DNA from: Stomoxys calcitrans
Taxonomy: Eukaryota > Arthropoda > Insecta > Diptera > Muscidae
Length of the DNA stretch: 64,000 nt
Assembly (NCBI RefSeq): GCF_963082655.1
Contig: NC_081555.1
Coordinates: forward strand, 146,383,517 to 146,447,516
Reading direction: 5' to 3'
Position numbers and translations under genes: made by a program
Notes under the pieces: model-generated
The model's input: only the letters and a program-made list of their open reading frames with translations
Databases searched by the model: none
Told to the model about the DNA's origin: nothing
Shown: positions 55,440 through 64,000 of the stretch, piece by piece
How the letters are laid out: each line of letters begins with the position of its first letter
Numbering within the stretch: the stretch's first letter is position 1

Positions 55440-56190
55440 AATATCGCAACATTGGCTAAGCTTTGTTTCATGTTGACGATTTTTCGATTTGGCAACACTG
55501 TGCAAAGCCCGCTTCTGGATGTGATCAAGCAGCCCCAGGGATGATTTTGAAGCTTCAGCTCATATATGCGCGTTGTATGCCGTCTTCGGTCTGATATACG
55601 TATTGTAGATATTAAGGAGATCAGAGGGAGTGATATTTTTCTAACAAACACTTGAACGCTTCTTTCGACACTTCGCATACATATTTTGACCAAACTACAT
55701 CATATTGTATCTTCATGTACTGAACATCCTAGGCCCTCTAACTACTTGATATCGATAGATATTGACGATTGGTTGTGGGACAACAAAAAGCACTGCATAA
55801 AAATTCACTCTGTTCATTCGACCCCACTCAGAAATGGCTAGACAATCCCGGCAGGGTATTACATCCATAATACGTCTCTTGTTCTAAATCTATCGAAAAC
55901 TTTACCTATGGTCGAATAAAAATGAATGACGGAGGTGAATGAGTAGATCCGCGAACGAGTAGATCTGATTCGAAGTCTGACCAATAGATCGTCAATAAAA
56001 ATAATAAAAAGAAAGGCAGAAAAGGTACTCCTGCGGTCAATCTATATTCGTCAGATGAGAACCCATCTACAACAACTCTTTTAGTGTGATCTCTAAGAAA
56101 ACTCGATATAAATCAAGCGAAGTTATAACCTTCACCAAAAGCGACAAGCTTTGAGAGACCCTATCAAATGCCTATCTAGAGCCAGAACCC
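55440..56190 (-). pseudogene. Jockey/CR1-type LINE, RT palm to thumb (split copy)
   Basis: Minus strand: FISSFLRDHTKRVVVDGFSS and LTAGVPFL (a damaged RT palm segment), then further left LNIYNTYIRPKTAYNAHI and ASKSSLGLLDHIQKRALHSV (thumb). It is the same family as 23076-24660, which shares FISSFLRDRT and EHKLTAGVPQG. The YADD region is unreadable. It continues on the far side of an inserted LINE at 56969. Confidence 0.75.
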
Positions 56191-56968
56191 TTGTAAGGTT
56201 AGGTTTAAGTGACACTCCGCCATCAGACTCACTAAGACGTTTTCGTCCATTGTGATACCACAGGAACAGAAGAAGGAAGATATTTTCTAGTTTCTATCGG
56301 TGAACTATTCAGATCGCTTTAAAAAGACCAATAAATCAAAGAAATTATAAGCTAAAGTGGAACTCCTTCTGACTGCCAATGCGGGACACACACACAGAAA
56401 GTGTTCTATAGTCTCTTCTTCTTCGATATCCTCACAACTTCTGCAAAGGTCGTTACTGGCAACCCTCAGTCTGTCAGCATGTTTTCCAATTAGACAATGA
56501 CCTCTCATGACGAACACAATAACTAAGACGTCTGTTCTAGCCAGTGACAGCAAAGTTTAGATTAGGCCATAAAGTTTTGGAATGCTCACACCCTCCCTAT
56601 CATTCGTTGAACTTCGGGCCTGGTCCTGAAAACTTAGTTAACATGTCGTAAGGTAGTTCTAAGCCTCGCCACCTCGTCCGATTTACAATTCCCTAAGATA
56701 TCTTTGTGGCCTGGCACACAGAACATTTGAATTTTGAACTGTTCAGCCATCTCGTTAAGAGATCTACGACAGTCGAGAGAGGTCTTTGTGTTCAGAAATA
56801 CGTTCTCCAGGAATTTAATGGCTGTCTGACTGTCTAAGAAGATATTTATGCCAATTGTCGTCGAAATGAAAATATATCGTAGCCATTCCACCACTTCCTT
56901 AATTGCAAGGATCTCCTCTTGATACCCTATGCAGTGGTCGGGTATCCTTTTTGATATGGCCAGCCAGG
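56191..56968 (-). pseudogene. RNase H LINE fragment inserted into another LINE
   Basis: Minus strand: INIFLDSQTAIKFLENVFLN (RNase H, with the Asp-Ser-Gln context of one catalytic Asp), LDCRRSLNEMAEQFKIQMFC, VPGHKDILGNCKSDEVARL, then GHCLIGKHADRLRV and LCRSCEDIEEEETIEHFLC. The Trp of WVPGH reads Cys. The 3' end finishes AAACCTAACCTT. It is 5' truncated: no RT of its own precedes it. The flanking RT pieces (55440-56190 and 56969-57290) belong to a different LINE, so this is a nested insertion. Confidence 0.8.
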
Positions 56969-57290
56969 ATCATACTCTCACCGAACTGGTGAATAGAGCG
57001 ACTCCAACGTTCCGACAGGAATGCCATCAGGTCACTCGTGGAGCGATTTCTGCGGAACCCATACTGTTGGCCGCTAAGAAGACCATTGGAATCTAAGTAT
57101 CTCACAAAAGCATAACGCTATTGGTCGGTAATTCGCAGGATTGGTAATCTCGCCCTTTTTGCGGATAAGCAACCTTCCAATGCGCCGGGAAAACACCCGC
57201 ACGGTAAACAAGGTTAAAAATATTGCGTAAAGGACCAGCGAGTATTGAAGTACACTTGAATAGATCAAGTGACGATATACCATTCAGGCC
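56969..57290 (-). pseudogene. Jockey/CR1-type LINE, RT fingers (split copy)
   Basis: Minus strand: GEITNPANYRPIALC, then LDSNGLLSGQQYGFRRNRST, SDLMAFLSERWSRSIHQFGE, matching GLLSDQQCGSRRNRSTDD...SIHQFGER at 24300-24460. A deletion or frameshift lies between the first two blocks. The continuation is at 55440-56190 beyond the inserted RNase H LINE. Confidence 0.8.
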
Positions 57291-59599
57291 AGAGGGGTAT
57301 ATTTACATTACGATCTGCACTAACCCTTTTAACTCCACGTGTTCAAATATAAATCAGAGGCATGGAACTAGATATGTCTTCAATAACTGGGAGTGGTTGA
57401 TCGCTTACCGGCAGGGAAGAATCTTCCGCAAACATGTCAGCCAGCAGGTTAGCCTTATCAATCAGTCAGTGAATATCTGGTTGTCTTCAATGAGAATCGG
57501 GATAGTCGATGGGTTGCTCTGGTTTGGCACGATTTGGTACGTGGAGTAAAATAATGGACTTCAACTAAATTTACTTTAGGTAAATTTTAAATGGAATCCA
57601 TGGCGGTGAGTTTCCAAGATTTATGTTTTTATTTGTTTTGTTTAGATTACTTCCTTCCACACATGTGATTGCTTGAATCGATTGAACTTTGTGCCAGTTA
57701 CCCTATATTATAAATAAATTCTAATCATGCTCCAGAAAACTGTGTCTTTCCCAATGTAGCCATTTATGCTTGAAGCCTATTAAAATACTCTTGACATTTC
57801 TTATTAAGTACTTTAAACTTTTAAGAAATGAAAAATTGCCTTGGCAATGTGACCAGTCATAATTCATATCTAATAGTCATTGTTATGACTAAAGGCAATA
57901 TTTCACCAGTAGGTTGTTTTAAAACTTAACAAGTCCATACAATAAAAATATGAAAAATTACAAAAAGAAAACAAGAATCATCATTTATGTCAGTCAGTTC
58001 TATTTCATGTTTTCAGGGCATTCAACCAAACAACATAACATAAGGCAACGAACAAGTCGTTTCCAACATCACCTCGAACTCATTCTTCCCCATCATACTA
58101 AGCACTACACGTGCTAGCAACATCGAACATGTTGTATTTACTTTCGAATACAACAGCTGTTAGTATTGTCTTAAGTGTTAGCACACAAGCACTAACACTT
58201 GAACACATTTTATGTAAACACCAAAAGGCTCGCCGCCTTTGGGCATTGCTTGACTCTTTGTTGTATAGGAAACGATAAACAAACGAACATTTCCACCTTA
58301 ACACAGCAAAGCTACGTTGAAGACTATGATGATGATGATGTTGTTGGTAACGACTACGTCATCGTTCTTTTATGGTTGACGGCCATATAAGCCCTATGGT
58401 CTGTAAGTATTAGTGTGCGTGCATATTTGTGCGGAAAATTGTTTACATGATTTCCATGAGGTATGTTATTGTTATTGTTGCGTTGCGTTGTTTTCCTTTT
58501 CGCTGTTTTTTTTTTTTTGTTTCGCTCGCCTACTTTTTTGCTGTGTTCTTGCAGCTTTTGTTTTACTGCTTGTATTATTTTTGCTGTGTTGTGTGTGTGT
58601 ACGTGTGTGTAGAGGGAATAGTCGGCACATACAATTTTGGAGCTTCCATAGACGAATGGCAAAATTTCGGCTTTTAGTTGATGCGTTGACTACATAGCGG
58701 TTGGTTGATTTTATTAGACATCAGCCAAGAGTTTGTCGCGATTGTGCGTGAGTGCGAAAAGATTTAATGGTTGAGAAATAAGGCGAGTGTTCCTCAATGT
58801 TTTGAGAAATTGTTGTGAGCCATAAAAATGTAGCGTATGAGTGATGCGAATAATTGAATAAATATTAATCATACTCAGGTGGACTTAAATTGAAAGTTAT
58901 AGGATTGAGAAAAGCTTAACAAAATGTTGTAAGCTTTAACATTGATTAACAGTGATTTATTTCAAAATTTACTCATTTGGTCAGATTCAAATGCTTTGAT
59001 TGCCTAAAAGTGTTTAGCTTCAAGAAAATTGACTTGTGTTCTTAAATAGGCAAATACAAAAAAAAATATTATCAAAAGTGATGGAAAACTAGGTGAAGAA
59101 AAATATTTGACAGCATATGAAAGTAAATAAAGTGTTATAAAGCTTGACAAATGATAGATATTTTACCTAAAACCTTATATAAAATTAGTTAAAATCTTGT
59201 GAAATCAACCTTACAACTAAAAACAGATGTTGAAGTGTCATAGTAATTTCATTAAAAAATCGTAAAAACCATATGCAGACTTACTCATGAGTGAAAAAGT
59301 AATTTAATTAGTTAAGCCAACACACTGAATTGCAGTAATGTGTCGTAAACTAAAAAACGATATTTAATTTTTCTGCAAAGGATAAAATTTTTTTATAGAA
59401 AGAGAGTGCAAGTTAACAAGTAAGGATGGGCTAAAGTCGGGGGAAGACGACCATTTGACACCTTACACCACATTGGATATGCAGGCTAAGTCGTCAAAAC
59501 TAAAATTTGCTTAAATTTGATATCTAGAATTTCAACCAAAATCCGTTCATTCTATAGGAGCCATAAAGTAAACTAATGTGCAAATTTTTGAGAAGATCG
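57291..59599. other. AT-rich stretch, no gene recognised
   Basis: About 2.3 kb without clear repeats. The first 250 bp may still be LINE-derived. GATGATGATGATG lies near 58328 and a T-run plus TGTGTGTGTG near 58500-58610. Frames at 58354-58697 on both strands are low-complexity. Confidence 0.45.
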
Positions 59600-60295
59600 A
59601 TTGAAAAATACGTTAGCAAGGGCCTTAAAAGTGAATATCGGGAGGTGCATATATATGGGAGCTATATATAAATCTGAACAGATTTCTATGAAATTCATCA
59701 GTCATCCGAAGAGTAATAAGAGAAACCTTCGTGCGAAATTTTGTGAGGATCTTTTAACGAATTACTAAACTATTGAGTATTAATCAAAGAATAGTGTTGA
59801 TCTAAATCTGAACCAATTTCAACCGAATTAATTACACTTAGCAAAAAATCATAAAAAAGGCAATGTGAAAATTTTAGAGGAAATCTGGTAAGAAATTAGC
59901 TGAAAAAGGATCTAAAAGTGAAAATCGGGTAATAAATATATATAGGAGCTATATCTAAAACTGAACCGATTTCTATGAAATTCACCAATAGTGTGGAGAC
60001 TCATAAGAGAATCCATCGTGCAAATGTTCGTGCTAATCGGTTTACAAATGACGAAATGATTACAATGTTAGTCCAAAACGGACAAACATATATATATGGA
60101 AGCTATGTCCAAATCTGAACCGATTTGTATCAATATCGACAGGTTTCGTCTCTAGGCCCAAAGAAATGTTTGTGCCGAATTTGAAGACAATCGCATGAAA
60201 ATTGTAACCTGTACTTTGTACATAATTTAACATGGACAGACAGGCGGACGTAGCTTCGATTGATTCTGAGTCGATCGGTATACTTATCAATGCGT
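59600..60295 (-). repeat. Type C DINE array, 5' truncated
   Basis: About four units contain TATATGGGAGCTATATATAA, TGAACCGATTTCTATGAAAT and CACCAATAGTGTGGAGAC. A core remnant (CATGGACAGACAGGCGGACG) and TCGATCGGTATACTTATCAA end at about 60295, where the next element's hairpin-side end begins directly. Confidence 0.82.
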
Positions 60296-61612
60296 AAAAA
60301 AGGCATTAAGTTCGGCCGGGCTGAACTTCTGATATCCACCACCTTGGAAATATATATATGAAACCTATCGTCATAATACAGTGAAAAATGCATCATTTAT
60401 GAAACCATAGCAACTATATCTAAATATAGTCCGATCTACACCCAATTCAAGAAGGCTTGGGTCTAACACAACTCATTGTATCACATTCATCGGTTAAAAA
60501 AATGCACCTTTCATGGACCTAATAACTTAAATCGGGATAGGTATATATATATATTTGACGGCTATATCCAAAAATAGACCGATCTGCCCGGCTGTGAGCA
60601 CCACACAAGCGGGAACATTGCGGTCCGACCTGTGTAGTGTTCATTGCTGTCACGAGAAGCCTAACTGCGAGCTACCGGGTGCGTCCACAGGTTGCGAACA
60701 GTGGAATGCTCAATCCGGAGTAGCTGTAATTGCAATCGCGGACAATCAACGGTATCGAGAGAGTCTCAGTGAGCGGTCGGTTGAATGTGGTTACAACAAC
60801 AACATAGACCGATCCGAACCATATAGAGCACGAAGGTCGAGCTTAACACAGCCACCTCCACTGTGTCAAATTTTAGCAAAATCTAGCAATTAACGTGCTT
60901 TAACTCTCCCAAGAACTTAAATCGTAAGATCGCTACATATGGCGGCTACATCCAAACATAGCCCGACGTACCAGGATCGAATGTCGAGGGGTCTAATGCA
61001 ACTCATTGTGCCCAATTTCAGCAATATCGGTTGATAAATCCTCCATTATGGGTCTAAAACCCTAAATCGGGAGGCGGGAATATATGGCAGCTATATCCAA
61101 ATCTTGACCGATCTGAGCCATAGTGAACAGGGATGTCGAGGACACTACTCGCTATACCAAATTTCACAGAAATCGGACAATTAATGCGTAATTTATGTGT
61201 CCAAGACCCTTAACCGAGAGATTAGTCTATAAGTCAGCTATATCTAAATCTGGGCCGATCTGGACCATATTAAACAATGATATCGAGAGGCCTAACGCAA
61301 CTGACTCTGTCCAAAATTTCAGGAAAATCGGATAATAAATGTAGCTTTAATGGGCCTAAAACCTTAAATCGGCAAATCGGTCTATATGGGGGCTATATCA
61401 AGATATAGTCCGATATAGCCCATCTTCGAATTATTTTTAAAAACTGTAGCGTGATTTAAACAGACGACGCACAGACATGGCCAGATCCTGTTAAATTTTT
61501 ACGACAATCAAGAGTATATATACTTTATACAGTCGCAAATGGATATTTCGACGAGTTGCAAACGGAATGACAAAATGAATATACCCCCATCCTTCGGTGG
61601 TGGGTATAAAAA
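60296..61612 (-). mobile_element. DINE-1/INE-1-like element with nested CAA retroposon
   Basis: The 3' end AAAAAAGGCATTAAGTTCGG, CCGGGCTGAACTT, ATCCACCACC joins the previous array without spacer. Family B units follow; CAA element 60585-60803 sits in the first. GCCCATCTTCGAATT, the core (GACGCACAGACATGGCC) and the 5' terminus CGGTGGTGGGTATAAAA complete it. Confidence 0.9.
60585..60803 (+). mobile_element. CAA-tailed retroposon with 11-bp target duplication
   Basis: Exact 11-bp repeats ATAGACCGATC at 60574-60584 and 60804-60814 flank a 219-bp insert that starts near GCCCGGCTGTGAGC and ends GTTACAACAACAAC. Compared with 30094-30460 it lacks the right-hand segment before the tail. The interior frame NCELPGASTGCEQWNAQSG is also read at 42230-42408 on the other strand with similar residues. 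Confidence 0.88.
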
Positions 61613-61989
61613 CGAAAAATTGTGAAATAAAATGATATTCGTCCTAACAGGCAAAATCTTGAAAACAAAAAAAAAAATCTACGAATCTGGCTGGGATTCG
61701 AATCTGGACACACTGAGCAACAGCGAAAGCCGTTGCCGTTGTCTATCGTTCGAAGCATGACGTGAAAATAATTCTATCATTACAAAGAAAACATATGCGG
61801 TAGAAGAGAACAGGTAGTGTGAAAGGTGTCAAATTGTGTTAGGTAATGTATGGCCCTTGAAACCTCCACAACTAATATGGCTAAAAAGTCTTCTAACCAA
61901 AGACAAAACACGTCCCGTAGTGGTTGGTGGTAATGATCTCTGGCATTCCTTTTCCATTGCAAAAATCTACGATCATTAAGGTTGTTTCG
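61613..61989. other. Spacer with tRNA-like B-box motif
   Basis: About 375 bp between DINE elements. On the minus strand, AGATTCGAATCCCAGCC (near 61690) resembles a pol III B box and is followed by a T-run (plus strand A-run at 61668-61678). No A box at the right distance was found, so this is not called a tRNA or SINE. Confidence 0.4.
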
Positions 61990-62800
61990 ATAGAGATCGG
62001 CTTATATCGGAGCCAAATCAAGTTATGACCTGCTTTAGACAATACTTGGCATAGTTGTTGGAAGTCAAAACGAAACACGCAAAATTTCAGCCAAAACGAA
62101 GAACTGCGCCCTCTAGAGGAAATATAATCGTGAGATCGGATTTTTTTGGAGCAATATCAGGTTATGAACCGATTTAGAATATATTCGGCATATTTGTTGG
62201 AAGTCAAAACACTTCATGCAAGATTTCAGTCAAATCGAATAAGAACTGCGCCCTCTGGAGGCTCGAAAAGTTTATAATCGGTTTATATGGAAGCTATATC
62301 AGGTAATCAACCAATTTCGACCACACTTTGTACCGTTGTTGGAAATCGAAACAATCCACTTCATGCAAAATTTCAACCAAATCAGGTAATAATTGCGCCC
62401 TCTAGCGACTCAAGAAGTCAATATATGTGATCTGATAAGGGAGTTATATCAGGTAATGAACCGATTTGGACCATACTTGGTAGAATATCAAAATAAAATA
62501 CTTCATGCTAAATTTCAGCCAATTCGGATAATAATTACGCCCTCTAGAGGCTCACGGAGTCCAGATTCAGCATCGATTTATATGGCAACCGACCTACACT
62601 AATAGAAAGTATTCATGCAAAATTTCAAGCGTCTAGCTTTATTCCTTCCAAAGTTCGCGTGCTTTCGACAGAGTGACGGACATGGCTAAATCGACTAAAA
62701 CTGTCAAGAGAATCAAGAATATACATGCATTGTTGAGTCTCAGATCAATATTTCGATGTGTTACAAACGAAATGACGAAATTACTATACTGGAGGGTATA
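61990..62800 (-). mobile_element. DINE-1/INE-1-like element, family A
   Basis: Family A units contain AAATTTCAGCCAAAACGA, GCGCCCTCTAGAGG and GGTTATGAACCGATTT. The core is short (GACAGAGTGACGGACATGG). The 5' end is shortened to ACTGGAGGGTATATAAAA; the usual CCCCATCC block is deleted. The 3' end is not identifiable. The next element follows at once. Confidence 0.78.
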
Positions 62801-63642
62801 TAAAATCGTGCCAAGTTCGGCCGGGCCGAATTTTTTAAACCCACCACCATGGATTCTGCATAAAATTTACACGAAATAAAATTAGTTTAGCATGAGTTTA
62901 CTCTACGTACCAAATTTCTGCCAAACCAGACAAAAATGGAAGCTTTTAGTAACCGAACAAGGATAATCAAGAGATAGGTTTATACGCGAGCTACATCAGG
63001 TTAAAACCCGATTTGGACCGTCCTTGGCACAGTTGTTGGAAGTCGTATCTGAACACCACGTGCAAATTTTAGCCAGATTAGATAAAAATTGCGGCTTTCA
63101 GGGGATCCAGATCTGAAATCGAGAAATCGGTTTATATAGAAGCTATATCAGGTTATACTTGGCGCAGTTGTTGAAAGTCGTAACAGAACACTACATGCAA
63201 AAGTTGAGCCAAATCTGAAAAAAAATAAGAAATGTTGGGGCTCAAGATGTCAACTAGGAAGATCGGTTCGTTTGGGAGATATTTCAGGATATAGACCAAT
63301 TTCAATTGTACTTGACATAGTTGTTGGAAATCGTAACAAAACACTACACCCAAAGTTTTAGCCAAATCGGATAATATTTAATATATCTAAATATATTAAT
63401 ATATCCAATTCCCAAAAACCTACAACAATAGTTAGTATCTGTGTAACAGTAATTGTGTATCTACAGTAATTTCGACAGACGGATGGATGGAGGGACGTAC
63501 GGACATGGCTTGATCGACTCAAAATGTTCAGACGATCAAGAATATATATATTTTATGGGATCGAAGATCAATATTTCCAAGTGTTATAAACGGAATGACT
63601 AGGTTAGTATACCTCCCCATACTATGGTGGTGGGTATAAATA
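62801..63642 (-). mobile_element. DINE-1/INE-1-like element, family A, complete
   Basis: The 3' end is CGTGCCAAGTTCGGCCGGGC with CCCACCACCATGG, then units with GGAAGTCGTATCTGAACACC and the GACGGATGGATGGAGGGACG core. The 5' end is ATGGTGGTGGGTATAAAT at about 63642. Both ends abut other DINE elements. Confidence 0.88.
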
Positions 63643-63757
63643 GGCATTGAGTAAGGCCAGGCCGGACTTAGGATATCCATCATATCAGGTATTTCTTAAA
63701 CAGATTTTTATAGAATCTGGTGAAAATAGACAGGTTATGAATCCGTAGTACGTCGAA
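63643..63757 (-). mobile_element. DINE-1/INE-1-like 3' end fragment
   Basis: AGGCATTGAGTAAGGCCAGG, CCGGACTTAGGATATCC and TAGAATCTGGTGAAAATAGA are a decayed family B 3' end of 115 bp between two other elements. Confidence 0.75.
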
Positions 63758-64000
63758 CAAGTAAGAGCGTGCTAAGTTCGGCCGGGCCGAATCTGATATA
63801 CCCTCCACCATGGCCGCATCTGTCGAGTTCTTTGCGCAGTATCTGTTTTTAGGCAAACAAAGTATAATGAATAAGGACGGAGAATACACTCCCATGATAC
63901 AGCTCCCATATAAACCGATCTCCCGAATTGGACTATAATATTGGTAGTTATAGTCCGATTCGGGGCTCAAGAAGCGAAATCGGGAGATCGGTTTATATGG
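63758..64000 (-). mobile_element. DINE-1/INE-1-like element cut by the window edge
   Basis: AACAAGTAAGAGCGTGCTAA, GTTCGGCCGGGCCGAAT and ATACCCTCCACCATGG form a good 3' end, followed by TGTCGAGTTCTTTGCGCAG and the first unit. It continues past 64000. Confidence 0.88.

Noticed and set aside
58354..58697. Overlapping frames on both strands
   Set aside because: Low-complexity Phe/Leu or Lys/Asn composition from T-runs and GT repeats; no domain.

Overview
This window looks like non-coding, repeat-saturated DNA from a large dipteran genome. A muscoid (calyptrate) fly is my best guess; the species cannot be fixed by eye. The case rests on many copies of an INE-1/DINE-1-like Helentron-associated element, with the dipteran 'mini-me' core of (TA)n next to GTCY-rich repeats, on four internally deleted mariner copies, and on remnants of several insect LINE clades. 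I found no host protein-coding gene I would stand behind. Almost every open frame comes from tandem repeats or a decayed transposon. The window may be intergenic or a giant intron.

Layout. 1-604 is plain AT-rich DNA. 605-5587 is a pile-up of Tc1/mariner fragments, DINE-like elements, an RNase H LINE and a tRNA-derived SINE. 5588-10072 holds DINE-like elements and a second tandem array built on GGTACC-rich units. 10073-12382 is low-repeat. 12383-18125 is a mosaic of DINE-like arrays in both orientations, including a perfect 69-bp inverted repeat. 19589-23075 has a mariner copy and DINE-like elements joined head to tail, one split by another mariner copy. 23076-25158 is a decayed LINE, a SINE and a mariner copy. 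26261-28665 is another DINE block. 29480-30740 is an R1-type LINE split by a CAA-tailed retroposon. 32525-33672 is a pentanucleotide microsatellite joined to a DINE-like element. 35892-40540 is the most layered region: a DINE-like element carrying a palindromic Tc1/mariner derivative, a mariner copy and a SINE, followed by a second DINE-like element with its own SINE and then an RTE-type LINE. 41767-45355, 46979-50950, 53367-57290 and 59600-64000 are further DINE-like arrays with nested LINEs, SINEs and CAA-tailed retroposons. Low-repeat AT-rich DNA lies between these blocks.

How the parts relate. The DINE-like elements act as a landing platform. They end in inverted TATACCC...CCACC motifs and a GC-rich hairpin, and their interior has expanded into arrays of roughly 150-bp units. 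Younger elements are inserted into these units. Several insertions still show target-site duplications or a repeat consensus that closes when the insert is removed, so relative ages can be read from the nesting. The most unusual object is the 607-bp Tc1/mariner derivative at 35930-36536. Two 194-bp inverted arms, each carrying the transposase N-terminal codons, enclose a short piece of the catalytic domain. A related copy at 3376-3608 carries the core in the opposite orientation to its arm junction.
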